A DNA stretch of 64,000 nt from an uncultured Pseudomonadales bacterium (GCA_943788445.1 CALSQH010000003.1:124001-188000), one strand, 5' to 3'. Positions 39,571 to 51,619 are shown, counted from the first letter of the stretch. Numbers and translations are program-made. Notes: generated by a model from the letters alone, not told the origin.

Positions 39571-39573
39571 CCC

Positions 39574-40491
39574 TTGAGTACACTCTTGAGTGAAGCTAAC
39601 AGATCTCTGACCCTCTCTTGCATTGGTGCTGGTCGCGCCGGTAAAACCCTGTGCAAGCTATTTACCGATCACCAGTGCCAATTTGATATATCCATTCAGC
39701 AGATTATCAATCGTACACTGGCTTCAGCATCAGAGGCCGTCTCTTTTATTGGTCAGGGCCTTCCTGCAGAGAATTTTGAAAATCTTAAACCGGCAGATAT
39801 CTGGCTGATATTAACCCCCGATGATGAGATTGCAGCGGTCAGTCAACGTCTTTCTCTGTCTGCTGTTCTGCGCCAAGGGGATATAGTTTTACACTGCAGT
39901 GGTTCGCTCAGCTCACAGATCCTTTATCCCTCTGGCGACAACCATTATCGCGCCTCGGTGCACCCAATTCACAGCTTTGCCAACCCAGAAAATTCTTTGG
40001 ATGATTTTTCAGGCACTGCCTGCGCTGTTGAAGGCGACCCTTATGCGACAGCTATTTTGACTGAGTTGTTTAGCGCCATTGGCGGCCAGTGTTTTGCGCT
40101 GAAGGCAGATAAAAAGACGCTTTATCATGCCGCCACGGTGATGGCCTGCAATAATCTAATCAGCCTGCTTAGCCTTAGTCAACAGATGTTGGAGGCTGCT
40201 GGGGTGGATAGCGCCACGGGTGATAATTTATTCCAGCCTCTCATAGAAAATACGCTTAAAAACTATTTTCGCAGCGATGGTGTCGAGGCACTAACGGGTC
40301 CTATTTCCCGCGGTGATAGCAAAACTGTAGAAGCACATATAGATAGCTTAAAAGAGCATCCAGACTGGCAGGGAGTTTACTCAAGTCTGGGTGAGGTTGC
40401 AGTGAGTCTCGCCACACAGCAGGGTTATGCCAGCAAAGAACAATTAAAAACCATTTCCAATTTATTAGACCGAGCCAAACATCATGAATAA
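39574..40491 (+). CDS. Rossmann-fold and DUF2520 domain protein
   Basis: This 305-residue protein has an N-terminal NAD(P)-type Rossmann domain (LSCIGAGRAGKTLCKLF, then IWLILTPDDEIAAVSQRL and VLHCSGSLSSQIL) and a C-terminal helical domain of the DUF2520 type (ASVHPIHSFANPENSL, YHAATVMACNNLISL, ALTGPISRGDSKTVEAH). The layout recalls ketopantoate and pyrroline-5-carboxylate reductases, but the substrate is not known. The start is a TTG at 39574, 3 bases after pdxJ; a second in-frame TTG at 39586 is possible. The stop overlaps the next gene by 8 bases. Confidence 0.85.
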   Translation: MSTLLSEANRSLTLSCIGAGRAGKTLCKLFTDHQCQFDISIQQIINRTLASASEAVSFIGQGLPAENFENLKPADIWLILTPDDEIAAVSQRLSLSAVLRQGDIVLHCSGSLSSQILYPSGDNHYRASVHPIHSFANPENSLDDFSGTACAVEGDPYATAILTELFSAIGGQCFALKADKKTLYHAATVMACNNLISLLSLSQQMLEAAGVDSATGDNLFQPLIENTLKNYFRSDGVEALTGPISRGDSKTVEAHIDSLKEHPDWQGVYSSLGEVAVSLATQQGYASKEQLKTISNLLDRAKHHE

Positions 40492-41260
40492 AACCGATAG
40501 TCCTGAATACATAGCCAAAAAATCATTTTTTAATCGGCTGATAACGGTCTACGGACGCAAGCCGGTATTGGAAATACTGACCGATTCTACGCTGCAGATT
40601 TTTCGTTTGCATCTTGCCGAGTCCAATCGGGGTGGGGGTATTGTCGAACAGATCAAAACTCTGGCGGCGCAGCGCGATATTGAAATCTGCTATCACAGCC
40701 GCGAGCAGCTGGCGCGTATCTCACGCAACAGCAAGCAGGATCAAGGCGTGGCTTGCGATATTCACTGCCAAGGCTATGAACCCTATGAGCAGGCCTTAGA
40801 GCAGCTGCCTGTGGCAGATCAGCGACCCCTGATCGCGGTGGATGGTATTACCAACCCACAGAATCTAGGTATGATTATTCGCAGTGTGACCGCTAGCCCC
40901 GCCCATGGACTGCTATTGCCAGCTAAGGGATGCGCGGATATTGGCCCACTGGTTATCAAGGCCAGCGCAGGAACTCTATTTAAAGGCAATATCCTGCGCT
41001 GTGACTCTCTCGCCCGTGCTCTTAAGGCGTTTAAGGATAAAGGCTTCGAGATTTGCACTCTCTCTTCGCATCAGGCGACACCGCTTTTAGCGTTTAAGCC
41101 GACGGCACCGGTTATCTATGTTTTGGGTAATGAAACAGAGGGTGTTAGTAAAGAGATTGCGGCGTTGAGCGATCACCGGGTGGGCATTCCGATGGCCAAT
41201 GGGGTGGAATCACTGAATGTGGCGATTACTGCGGCGTTAATCGCTTTTAGTGGCCTTTGA
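40484..41260 (+). CDS. TrmH/SpoU family RNA 2'-O-methyltransferase
   Basis: This 258-residue SAM-dependent enzyme has an N-terminal substrate-binding region (LITVYGRKPVLEILTD, then AQRDIEICYHSREQLA) and a SPOUT knot domain with the three family motifs: DGITNPQNLGMIIRSV, YVLGNETEGVSKE and GIPMANGVESLNVAI. It methylates ribose in rRNA or tRNA; RlmB and TrmH look similar, and context does not decide between them. The start overlaps the DUF2520 gene by 8 bases and the stop is 5 bases from the convergent MFS gene. Confidence 0.9.
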   Translation: MNKTDSPEYIAKKSFFNRLITVYGRKPVLEILTDSTLQIFRLHLAESNRGGGIVEQIKTLAAQRDIEICYHSREQLARISRNSKQDQGVACDIHCQGYEPYEQALEQLPVADQRPLIAVDGITNPQNLGMIIRSVTASPAHGLLLPAKGCADIGPLVIKASAGTLFKGNILRCDSLARALKAFKDKGFEICTLSSHQATPLLAFKPTAPVIYVLGNETEGVSKEIAALSDHRVGIPMANGVESLNVAITAALIAFSGL

Positions 41261-41265
41261 GACCT

Positions 41266-42525
41266 CTAGCTTTTAGTCGCCTTCAAAGACCATAGCGGTG
41301 ACAGGGTCGCCGCAATTACCGAGACTACCAGTGTCAGGCCCGCGATAACCGTAAAGGTCTGCGCTAAGCCTACCTGCTCTATCGCAAATCCACAGGCCCA
41401 AGCACCAAGCGGTGCACCACCAAATAAGCAGAGCTGATAAACCGATGCCGCCCGCGATCGGTGCGAGTGGGGAACCTGATTGTGAAGAATCGTACGCCCT
41501 AGCGTCATGGATATCCCAGAAAAAGCACCCCAGGCAAAAATCACCGGAAAGAGTACCCAGTAATTCGGTAGCAGTGCAATTACCGAGACCAACCCGCCAC
41601 GCCCAAGAAAACTGATAATCATCAAACGACCGGGATTTTTAAAGGTATTTTTTTGACGACTAACGACAAAGTTTGCCAGCACAATGCCCATGGTGAAGGT
41701 CACCTGCAGTGTTGCATAGAGCCCTGCCCCGCCCTGATAGGCCTGTCGGGCCAGCAGTGGCATACCCACAAGGTAGACACCAAAGGCGAGAAAGCCTGTG
41801 GCGCTGACGAGTAGCAGTAAATGGAATAGTGCCTTATCGTTTAAAAACAGTGCGAAGCCTGCACGCAATTCTTGCATTGTCTCGCGCTTGCTTTCGCGTC
41901 TTTCCTCGGGCCCCTCCACAGACCTCCCCTCACTAAAGCTTTGTTTACTCGCCTCATCTATCGCCACCAGTGGATGACTGCGCTTAATCAACACTGAGCT
42001 GAGGATAAACATCAGCATCTGCACGATAAGCAGAACCGTTAGGCCCAAAGTATCTAACTGACCGGCGAGTACAAAACCCACGCCCTGTGCAATAAACTGC
42101 ACCATCACTACCTTGGCTACCGCCTGATGCATAATGTCCTGAGAGGTGTAACCGAGCAGGCTTTCACGGGCTGGTTGAACAAATGCCGAGACGGTGCCAA
42201 AGACCATGCCAAACATGAGCAATAGCGAAAAGGTAAGCTCGCCAGAGATTGCCGCACCGATAAGAATGGCGATTGGAAAGGTGTAGAGCAGATAGAGTCG
42301 CGACAGCCATGAGCCGCGATGGCGGCGGTCTGAAATAACACCGCCCGGCAGTATAAATAAGAGGTTGGGCAAAAGTACCGCAAGCTGAGCCAGTCCGAGG
42401 CGACTGGGGGATTGTTCTAGGACACCAATCACTAACCAGGGGTAGAGAACCGTGTGCAGGCCCATGGCCAGATTACTACTGCCAATGGTTGCTAAAAAGT
42501 GACGAAAGTGAAACTCTTGCGCCAC
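41266..42525 (-). CDS. Major facilitator superfamily transporter
   Basis: This 419-residue integral membrane protein has twelve predicted helices in two halves, separated by a charged loop near residues 190-220 (SFSEGRSVEGPEERRESKRE). The first half carries a motif A-like loop (GGVISDRRHRGSWLSR), characteristic of the superfamily. The pattern is that of the MFS exporters related to enterobactin exporter EntS, but the substrate cannot be told. The start is GTG at 42523-42525, directly after the stop of the small gene upstream (TAGGTG), with a weak ribosome site, so coupled translation is likely. Confidence 0.9.
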   Translation of the reverse strand: MAQEFHFRHFLATIGSSNLAMGLHTVLYPWLVIGVLEQSPSRLGLAQLAVLLPNLLFILPGGVISDRRHRGSWLSRLYLLYTFPIAILIGAAISGELTFSLLLMFGMVFGTVSAFVQPARESLLGYTSQDIMHQAVAKVVMVQFIAQGVGFVLAGQLDTLGLTVLLIVQMLMFILSSVLIKRSHPLVAIDEASKQSFSEGRSVEGPEERRESKRETMQELRAGFALFLNDKALFHLLLLVSATGFLAFGVYLVGMPLLARQAYQGGAGLYATLQVTFTMGIVLANFVVSRQKNTFKNPGRLMIISFLGRGGLVSVIALLPNYWVLFPVIFAWGAFSGISMTLGRTILHNQVPHSHRSRAASVYQLCLFGGAPLGAWACGFAIEQVGLAQTFTVIAGLTLVVSVIAATLSPLWSLKATKS

Positions 42526-42750
42526 CTATTTACGCCATTTTCGAAGCATAAATATCAGCGCGACAAGACCGGCAGCGGCGATAAGAATAACTCCCAGAAC
42601 CAATAGCGTGGTCAGCAGATTGCTGGCCAATGAACTGACAGAGACCTTATAGAGTTTTACCGCCAGTAATAAAAAGGCGGCGCAGCCAAACATGGACGCT
42701 AACCATGCGGAGCGCTGTCTGATGGCTTTTTTCCCCAGGGCCTTTTTCAA
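42526..42750 (-). CDS. Small two-helix membrane protein of unknown function
   Basis: This 74-residue protein has a basic N terminus (MKKALGKKAIRQRSAW) and two membrane segments (LASMFGCAAFLLLAVKLYKV and LLTTLLVLGVILIAAAGLVA), ending in the basic LRKWRK. Both ends are basic, consistent with a hairpin whose termini are cytoplasmic. Its stop touches the MFS start, so the two are probably co-expressed. I do not recognise a family. Confidence 0.65.
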   Translation of the reverse strand: MKKALGKKAIRQRSAWLASMFGCAAFLLLAVKLYKVSVSSLASNLLTTLLVLGVILIAAAGLVALIFMLRKWRK

Positions 42751-42786
42751 CGGGTGTTTCCTCTATAAGTTTTAATTTTCTCGCTA

Positions 42787-43212
42787 TCAACCGGTGTCTT
42801 TTACCCATTCGCAGCGGATTTGAATATCCGACTGATCGGGCTCATGGGCCACTCCGTTGGTGGCAAAAACAAACGAATGCAGTCCAGACATTTCTGTTTC
42901 TAGGTGCACGGTTGCGCTAACCCAGTACATTTTACGCAGCAGCGACTCAAACTGTTCAAGCCAATAATTCCACTCGTGCTCTACCCCTTGATAAGAGGCG
43001 CCAAAGTGCATGACTTCGGTCATCAAGCTGGCATCCATCGCCTGCTGGTCGGGCACTGAAAACATTTCACGGTTAATCAGGCTCCAAGTTTCTGCCGGAG
43101 GCAACTCCAGCATTGCATCGCGGTTGTGGCGCCTGTGGTGGACAACCTCATCGGCGGCAATATTTTTTATGCAGCCATAGACAACTGATTCACTGCGAAT
43201 ATCATTATTCAT
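42787..43212 (-). CDS. Hypothetical soluble protein
   Basis: This 141-residue protein has no signal peptide or membrane segment. It has a mixed charge pattern, several histidines near the N terminus (VVHHRRHNRDAML) and aromatic residues in the middle (VEHEWNYWLEQFESLLRKMYW). The ATG at 43212 is preceded by an AGGGAG site, and the frame is closed in all other phases, supporting a real gene. It lies between ligA and the small membrane protein on the same strand. I do not recognise a family and assign no function. Confidence 0.65.
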   Translation of the reverse strand: MNNDIRSESVVYGCIKNIAADEVVHHRRHNRDAMLELPPAETWSLINREMFSVPDQQAMDASLMTEVMHFGASYQGVEHEWNYWLEQFESLLRKMYWVSATVHLETEMSGLHSFVFATNGVAHEPDQSDIQIRCEWVKDTG

Positions 43213-43291
43213 TTATATCTCCCTGTTAATCTTGAATCCTTTTAAAGCTTAATAAAAAGTGCCTTATAAAAGCTATTTTGCATTGTGTTGA

Positions 43292-45322
<2,031 letters not shown>

Positions 45323-45341
45323 TTAGAAGAGGCCTTTTAAA

Positions 45342-46163
45342 TCAGTTACTCTGACTGCGTCGGAGAGAGACATCCTGAGCGCGCTGTCGGTAGTGATCAA
45401 TTGTTTGACGGGTCATGGAGCTGCGAGTTTCATCGAGAACGCTCAAGTCCATTGTTCCAGAAAGTGTATCTACTGATTCGATCATCACATCAAATGCCGC
45501 TACCGGATCTGCAAGATCATCTAGCGCCATAAATAGCGTCACACCCGGGGTGGTCATCTGATCGATAGTATTTAAATCGAAGGTGCCGGGGTTAACTAGA
45601 TTGGCCATACTGAAGAGTACTTCTCCAGAACCATCTTCATTGAGATGTCGCTGAAATATTTTTAACTCACCAAAGCGAAAACCCACTTTTAAAGCGGCGT
45701 TTTGCAACTTCTTGCCACTGAGCAACTCACCTTTGTGTGCCATTAGATGCATCACCAATATCTGCGGTTGCATGGTTTGATTATTAGGTCGCTGCGGGGG
45801 CTCTGGTTTGCTCTCAGGAATTTCTTGCTCATTACCTAGATCAAACTTTTCCTGCTGCGGCTGATTGAAACCAAAATCAGGCTTGTTGTCCATGGCGCGA
45901 CGCAGGTTTCTTTCAACCTGCTGAATATCATCTTCATCTCTCACGCCAACGACGCGGGATCCACCTGAGGGGAACTGACTAGCATTAAATAGATCATCCT
46001 CGTCCTCGTCATCGGTTCGCGAGGATTTCTGCAATTTGCGTGAAGACATATGCAGATTTTCATAACGATGATGCTTAATACGCCGCGCACCATCCAATAC
46101 AATCGCTAGAAAAACTAACGAACCTACGGCGATTAAAACTTCTCTAGGGCCAATTAAATCCAT
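45342..46163 (-). CDS. zipA: Cell division protein ZipA
   Basis: ZipA tethers FtsZ to the membrane at the division site. The 273-residue product has an N-out membrane anchor at about residues 7-25 (REVLIAVGSLVFLAIVLD), a basic then acidic linker rich in P and Q (residues 30-130), and the C-terminal FtsZ-binding domain (ILVMHLMAHKGELLSGKKLQ, FQRHLNEDGSGEVLFSMANL, TPGVTLFMALDDLADPVAAF). The domain order and place between smc and ligA make the call firm. smc ends 108 bases upstream; the gap contains two imperfect copies of a 16-base segment (about 46229-46260). Confidence 0.95.
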   Translation of the reverse strand: MDLIGPREVLIAVGSLVFLAIVLDGARRIKHHRYENLHMSSRKLQKSSRTDDEDEDDLFNASQFPSGGSRVVGVRDEDDIQQVERNLRRAMDNKPDFGFNQPQQEKFDLGNEQEIPESKPEPPQRPNNQTMQPQILVMHLMAHKGELLSGKKLQNAALKVGFRFGELKIFQRHLNEDGSGEVLFSMANLVNPGTFDLNTIDQMTTPGVTLFMALDDLADPVAAFDVMIESVDTLSGTMDLSVLDETRSSMTRQTIDHYRQRAQDVSLRRSQSN

Positions 46164-46271
46164 AAAGGCTAAATACTCAACTATCGATCACTTTTATTAT
46201 TATAGAGATGACTCCGTCATACTCTTACCCGTCCTGACATATACCCGCCCTGACATACCTTTCAATTCTTA

Positions 46272-49200
46272 TCAGGCATCCGCCAGCTCAGCGGCCTGAT
46301 TAACATCTACAGTTACCAGACGTGAAACGCCTGGCTCATGCATGGTTACACCCATCAACTGATTGGCGACTTCCATAGAAATCTTATTGTGGGTGATAAA
46401 GATAAACTGTACATGCTCAGACATCTCTTTAACCATATTCGCGTAGCGACCCACGTTGGCATCATCCAACGGTGCATCAACTTCGTCAAGCATACAAAAC
46501 GGTGCTGGATTTAACCTAAATATAGCAAATACCATAGCAATGGCTGTCAGGGCTTTTTCACCCCCTGAGAGCAACTGAATAGAGGCGTTCTTTTTGCCCG
46601 GTGGTCTGGCCATCAGGGTTACACCCGTATCCAATAAATCGTCACCAGTCATTTCCAGATAGGCGTGTCCACCACCAAACAGTTTCGGGAATAGCTCCTG
46701 AATATGCTTATTGACCAATTCAAACGTTTCTTTGAAGCGTGTTCGTGTCTCGCGATCAATCTTATGGATGGCCGTTTTCAGTGTTGCCAGTGCTTCTTCT
46801 AGCTCTGCATTCTGTGCATCGAGATAATCTTTACGCTCAGATTCAATCTTATATTCGTCAATAGCGGCTAGGTTAATCGGCCCAAGTCGCTGGATGCGAT
46901 TAGCGATTAATTGTAGTTGCTCTTCCCAGTCGACTATATCCGCATCGTCGGCGAGATATTCGAGCAGACTCTCAAGGTCGCCCTGCTTTTCAGTAATTTG
47001 CTCTTCGATGGTACGACTGAGGGTGCTGATTTCCTGGGCGGCTATACGCTGCTTTTCTAACTTGCTACGCACTACCTGAACTTCGTTCTCCAGCTGGCTG
47101 CGGAGTTTCTCCTGCTCGCGCATCTGGTGATCAACGGCCTCTAGGGCAGCTCGCGCTGCAGCCAACTCTGTATCTATAGACAGCCTCAACTCTAGCTTTT
47201 CTTCCAATTCAAGTTTGTAATTATCGGTGGGGTCATCTTTTATATTAAACGCTTCACGCAGCTGAGTACGGCGCTCTTGAAGTCTTGCCACCTGCACTTT
47301 AAGTCGCTCAATACCTTCAAGGATAGAGTTTAACTGGGTCGTCAGAGAGCCTTCGCGTACAGCTAAATCGTGACGCTTATCGCGGTCTTGACGAGCGGCC
47401 AATCGGCTTGTGTCGAGTTGTTCGCGGAATTTATCGCGCTGCCCGACTAAATCTTCACGCTGTTGAGTATCGGTATCCATCTTTTCAATAGCTTGCTGAA
47501 GAACTTGGCGCGCGGTGGCGAGATTTTCCTGTTCACTAGCCTGTTGTTTAAGGACTTCGGAAAGTTCTTTTTCAGCGCGTTCTTTACGCGCTTTAAGTTG
47601 CTCAATCTGAACTTGAAATCCACTTAACTTGGAGCGCAAATCTGCGTAGGTACTCTGCTGCTGTGCAACACTCGCGGCAATCTCCTGACGCTGGGTCTCA
47701 AGTGCCTGCAATTCATTTTCATTGCTCTGACGCCGGGTTTCCAATTCGCCAACCTGCGCCTCAACTTCGTGTTTCTGATCGCCAATAGTGGTCAATTCCT
47801 GCTTGCGCTTAAGCACGCCAGCAGTGGCATCTTTGTCTCGCGCAACACGCAACCAATTGTTACCCAACCAGATTCCGTCGCGGGTCACTACCGATTCAAT
47901 TGCCGACAGCGATGGCTGTAAAGCCAGTGCTTCAGAGAGACTCTCTGCCGCATAGATATTATTTATAAGGCCTCGCGCTGCATCACCTGAAATCAGTTCA
48001 CTGAGTAATTGGGCTTTTTTTCCACTTGCCTGAGCGGCACTATTGGCCTTGCCGATTAGCAATAATTCGCCTTTCTTAAAATCATCCAACAATCCGATAT
48101 TGGCTGCGATATCGTCAACGGCTACGGCTTGTAGATAGCTGCCCAATACGGTTTCAGCGGCAACTTCCCAGCCTTCGACTGGCTTTACGGAATCGGCAAG
48201 ACGGGCGTTAGCGCCAAGCCCTTTAGATTCCAGCCACTGCTTCTCTGCATCATCACCCATCGCTGCCTGCTGAAGCGCTTCCAATGAAGCTCTGCGACCC
48301 TCAAGGGTTTGCTGGCGGCTACGTGCTTGATCCAGAGATTCGCTCAATTGTTTTGCACTGCTTCGCGCCGCTTCAATTTCCTGACTGTTGTCCTGTCGCT
48401 GACTCTCAATTGATTTGCGCGCCAACTCTGCATCATTGAGCTGGTCTTGAATGGCAGCCATTTCCTCTTCTGCTGGGCTAGCTTGGAAACTGCTGGCTTC
48501 AGTGGCAAGACTTTCATGGCGCTCTGTCAAGCGACGGATTAATTGCTCAAGATGCTGAATGCGAGACTGTTGAACCTCAGCCTGTTGGCGGGGTGCGGCA
48601 GATTGCTGATTAAACTCATCCCAAGTTTGCTGCCACTGGTTCATCGCTTCTTCGGCAGACTGTAATGCCTGAGTCGAAATAGTCTCGGCTTCAAGGGCTT
48701 TTTCTAGCGCCGGTGCCAATTCATTGAACTCGGCCTGCCAGCCCGCTGCTTTTTGAACATCGGTATTTAAATGCTGTTCAGATTCGGTAAAGTTTCGCTC
48801 GGTCTGCTCAAGGTCTTTATGCAGTTCAGAAGCCCGCTGCTGTGCGTGCTCAAGGGCCTGCTCAATACGCGCCACATCACCACCCACCTTATAAAAACGC
48901 GCCTGCACTTCATTGAAGGCATCGCCGAGGTCGGTTGATTGGGTGCGCAACTTTTCGATAGTCGTATCGCAAGCACTGCGCTGGGTAAGGATTTTCTCCT
49001 GTTCGATTTCCAACTCACCAATCAGCTGCTTTTGCTGAGAGGCAGATTTATCGTGACCGCGCCATTTTAGGGCGAGAAGTTCGGCAGAAAACTGGCGCTC
49101 TTCTTTTTTGTATTCAGAGTATTTTTCAGCAGATTTTGCCTGGCGCTCAAGACGGCTCAACTGACGACCCAGCTCATCGCGGATATCGGTTAGGCGCTCG

Positions 49201-49772
49201 AGATTTTCCATGGTGCGGCGCATACGATTTTCAGTTTCTCGGCGGCGCTCTTTGTATTTGGAGATACCGGCAGCTTCTTCAATATAAATCCGCAGCTCAT
49301 CCGGTCGCGCTTCGATTAAACGCGAGATCATGCCCTGCTCAATAATCGCATAACTGCGCGGACCGAGGCCGGTACCCAGAAAAATATCGGTAATATCACG
49401 GCGGCGACACTTACTGCCATTGAGATAGTAGTTAGACTGTCCGTCTCGGGTTACTTTGCGCTTGATACCGATTTCGGAATAAGCGGCATACTCGCCGACG
49501 ATTCGGCCTTCAGAGTTATCAAAGATAAGCTCAATAGAAGCTTGACCAACCGGCTTGCGACCACCAGAACCGTTAAAAATAACGTCGGACATCGATTCGC
49601 CACGGAGATTTTTAGCGGAACTTTCGCCCATCACCCAGCGCACAGCGTCGATAATATTCGACTTGCCGCAGCCATTAGGGCCTACAACTGCACAGAGGTT
49701 GCTGGGGAAGTTGACTGTTGTCGGATCAACGAAGGATTTAAATCCAGCCAATTTTATCGATTTAAGCCGCAT
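46272..49772 (-). CDS. smc: Chromosome segregation protein SMC
   Basis: SMC is the ATPase of the SMC-ScpAB condensin and compacts and separates sister chromosomes. The 1166-residue product has the N-terminal Walker A GPNGCGKSNIIDAVRW at 31-38, a long coiled coil interrupted by a hinge near residues 510-650 (AETVLGSYLQAVAVDDI, VVTRDGIWLGNNWLRVA) and the C-terminal head with the LLSGGEKALTAIAM signature and Walker B FCMLDEVDAPLD. Its partners ScpA and ScpB are at 22541-24120. It heads the smc-zipA-ligA group; a 144-base gap separates it from ccmI. Confidence 0.97.
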   Translation of the reverse strand: MRLKSIKLAGFKSFVDPTTVNFPSNLCAVVGPNGCGKSNIIDAVRWVMGESSAKNLRGESMSDVIFNGSGGRKPVGQASIELIFDNSEGRIVGEYAAYSEIGIKRKVTRDGQSNYYLNGSKCRRRDITDIFLGTGLGPRSYAIIEQGMISRLIEARPDELRIYIEEAAGISKYKERRRETENRMRRTMENLERLTDIRDELGRQLSRLERQAKSAEKYSEYKKEERQFSAELLALKWRGHDKSASQQKQLIGELEIEQEKILTQRSACDTTIEKLRTQSTDLGDAFNEVQARFYKVGGDVARIEQALEHAQQRASELHKDLEQTERNFTESEQHLNTDVQKAAGWQAEFNELAPALEKALEAETISTQALQSAEEAMNQWQQTWDEFNQQSAAPRQQAEVQQSRIQHLEQLIRRLTERHESLATEASSFQASPAEEEMAAIQDQLNDAELARKSIESQRQDNSQEIEAARSSAKQLSESLDQARSRQQTLEGRRASLEALQQAAMGDDAEKQWLESKGLGANARLADSVKPVEGWEVAAETVLGSYLQAVAVDDIAANIGLLDDFKKGELLLIGKANSAAQASGKKAQLLSELISGDAARGLINNIYAAESLSEALALQPSLSAIESVVTRDGIWLGNNWLRVARDKDATAGVLKRKQELTTIGDQKHEVEAQVGELETRRQSNENELQALETQRQEIAASVAQQQSTYADLRSKLSGFQVQIEQLKARKERAEKELSEVLKQQASEQENLATARQVLQQAIEKMDTDTQQREDLVGQRDKFREQLDTSRLAARQDRDKRHDLAVREGSLTTQLNSILEGIERLKVQVARLQERRTQLREAFNIKDDPTDNYKLELEEKLELRLSIDTELAAARAALEAVDHQMREQEKLRSQLENEVQVVRSKLEKQRIAAQEISTLSRTIEEQITEKQGDLESLLEYLADDADIVDWEEQLQLIANRIQRLGPINLAAIDEYKIESERKDYLDAQNAELEEALATLKTAIHKIDRETRTRFKETFELVNKHIQELFPKLFGGGHAYLEMTGDDLLDTGVTLMARPPGKKNASIQLLSGGEKALTAIAMVFAIFRLNPAPFCMLDEVDAPLDDANVGRYANMVKEMSEHVQFIFITHNKISMEVANQLMGVTMHEPGVSRLVTVDVNQAAELADA

Positions 49773-49916
49773 ATTTAGTCATTCTATTAATGATTGGTCC
49801 ATTGTAAGGGACCAAAAATGGCCGCGAGTCCAAGCCGCTTATTCTACACACTACTGCGCTGACACAAAATAGAAATAATCACCGATCTCGGCAGAAATTT
49901 CACAGGGCTTCCAACT

Positions 49917-51113
49917 CTAAAGTGATCTCTGCTTGGCAATATTCAGGTTAATCTTCAGCGAGTCAGCACTAATATCAATAATATCGCTAATTGCCTCCCA
50001 ATCACCGGGCTGAGGCGTTGCCGTTCCCGAACTTGAAAGCCTAGCAACGACACGAACCTTATTGGCATCAGCCAAGCTACGGCCTTCCATCAGCGCATCA
50101 TTATCACTGAGGACAATATTAATCGGCAATTGACTGGCAGTAAGTTTGCGGGCCGCGAGCGGCATCGGCGTGCCGCCTGCCTCAATCACGGCCACAAAGA
50201 CCATCTGATCGGGAGAAAATGTAATCGTTGCATCTATACTCAAAGCTACAGCCAGCTGTACAGCAGGTAGGTCACCCATCAGCTGTCGCGCTTTTTGAAT
50301 ACCACCTTGCAGAGCTTGCCAGTCGCCACTGTTCGGTATTAGACCCTTAGCTGCCGCCTGCCAATAGGTTATGGCAAGCTTATAATCCTCGCCTTCAAAG
50401 GCTTGAATACCTTTTAAGCCGAGTACGGTTTGATTTGATGAATCCACAGCAAAGGCATTATCCATAGCGACAATTACCCGCGCTGAAAATTGGTTGGCGT
50501 CGGCAAAAAACAGTGCCTGAGCATACTGGCCCAGCAGGTAGCTCTCTCGGGGTTCAATTCGTAGGGACTGGGAAAAATATTCTGCGGCGGCGGGCATATC
50601 ACCGCGAGACACGGCCTCTTGTGCCAGAATGGTCCAGTAGTAAACATTGTTTGGGCGCTGCTTAACGCGCTCGGTAATCAAGGTTATTAACTCGCTATCC
50701 CAGGCCATTTTCTGGCCGGTATTGGTCGAGGCGTTAGCGGTCAGTTTTTCCGCGATCTGCTCGTCGGCACTGGCGCCCAATGATTGATACATCCACAGGG
50801 TTGCGAGTGGAATAGTGACAATCAGGATCGGCAGCATCCACAGGCCTGACTTAGCTTTCTGTTCGGCCTGAGTAATAGCGGTATTACTTAACAGAAGCTG
50901 TTCGGCTTCGGCGAGCATTGCTGCATACTGCTGCTGACTGATTTCACTGCGCTCGAGCTGTTGCTGATATTGATTCTGCTGGTCGCGGAATATATCGACA
51001 TTGGCCTGCTCTGACTTGTTGGATGTGCCTTCAGCGGGGCGAAAAAAGAAGGGGTAGGCGAGAAAGCCACCGGCGACGATTAAGATTAATGTTATTCCCA
51101 GCCACAAATTCAT
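49917..51113 (-). CDS. ccmI: Cytochrome c biogenesis protein CcmI
   Basis: CcmI is the membrane-anchored TPR chaperone that delivers apocytochrome c to the CcmF/H heme ligation complex. The 398-residue product has an N-terminal membrane segment (WLGITLILIVAGGFLAYPFF), a cytoplasmic loop with NVDIFRDQQNQYQQQLERSE, a second segment (LWMLPILIVTIPLATLWMY) and periplasmic TPR repeats around residues 145-270 (YYWTILAQEAVSRGDMPAAA). A beta-rich C-terminal domain follows. Its start overlaps the ccmH stop by one base. It is the last gene of the ccm operon. Confidence 0.93.
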   Translation of the reverse strand: MNLWLGITLILIVAGGFLAYPFFFRPAEGTSNKSEQANVDIFRDQQNQYQQQLERSEISQQQYAAMLAEAEQLLLSNTAITQAEQKAKSGLWMLPILIVTIPLATLWMYQSLGASADEQIAEKLTANASTNTGQKMAWDSELITLITERVKQRPNNVYYWTILAQEAVSRGDMPAAAEYFSQSLRIEPRESYLLGQYAQALFFADANQFSARVIVAMDNAFAVDSSNQTVLGLKGIQAFEGEDYKLAITYWQAAAKGLIPNSGDWQALQGGIQKARQLMGDLPAVQLAVALSIDATITFSPDQMVFVAVIEAGGTPMPLAARKLTASQLPINIVLSDNDALMEGRSLADANKVRVVARLSSSGTATPQPGDWEAISDIIDISADSLKINLNIAKQRSL

Positions 51114-51619
51114 TAATTCGAGTCTCCATTGGTGTTTTTCAAAAGCTCTCTCAGGCGTAGCTGATCATCGGCGCTAAGCGGATCTTTAGCTTGCTCTTCA
51201 GTTGGCTCGCCGACTGACTGATTAATGCCATCTGTGCTTTTCTGGCGCTGGGAGATTCGATATAAAATCAATAGCCCCAAGAACAGTAGCGCTATTGGCG
51301 CGATCCACAGAAACCAGGTGTTTTGCTTAACCTGTGGTCGGTAGAGTATAAAGTCTGAGTAACGACTGGTGAGATAGGCTTTAATCTGTTGGTTACTCAT
51401 GCCCTCTTCCAGCAAACGCTGTACCTGTCGACGCAGATCCACAGAGATAGGCGAGTTAGAGTCGGCGAGATTTTGATTTTGACATTTTGGGCAGCGCAAT
51501 TCTGCGATTAGCTGCTGGTAGCGCGGACGCAGCTCTTCATCAGAAAACTCGACTATATCTGCGCTGGCGAACAGTTCGCAGGAGATCAATAATAGGCCTA
51601 AGCAAAGTTTATTCACCAC
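51113..51619 (-). CDS. ccmH: Cytochrome c maturation protein CcmH (CcmL)
   Basis: CcmH is a thioredoxin-route reductase that keeps the apocytochrome CXXCH cysteines reduced for heme attachment. The 168-residue product has a signal peptide (MVNKLCLGLLLISCELFASA), the active-site motif RCPKCQNQNLADSNSPIS in a small three-helix domain, VQRLLEEGMSNQQIKAYLTS, and a membrane anchor at about 105-122 (TWFLWIAPIALLFLGLLIL). A hydrophilic tail follows. It overlaps ccmG by 11 bases. The short form, paired with a separate CcmI, is the arrangement seen in pseudomonads. Confidence 0.94.
   Translation of the reverse strand: MVNKLCLGLLLISCELFASADIVEFSDEELRPRYQQLIAELRCPKCQNQNLADSNSPISVDLRRQVQRLLEEGMSNQQIKAYLTSRYSDFILYRPQVKQNTWFLWIAPIALLFLGLLILYRISQRQKSTDGINQSVGEPTEEQAKDPLSADDQLRLRELLKNTNGDSN

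Noticed and set aside
46222..46260. Two copies of a CCC(G/T)CCTGACATA-like segment between smc and zipA
   Set aside because: Two short imperfect copies in a 108-base gap; too little to call a repeat family or operator.
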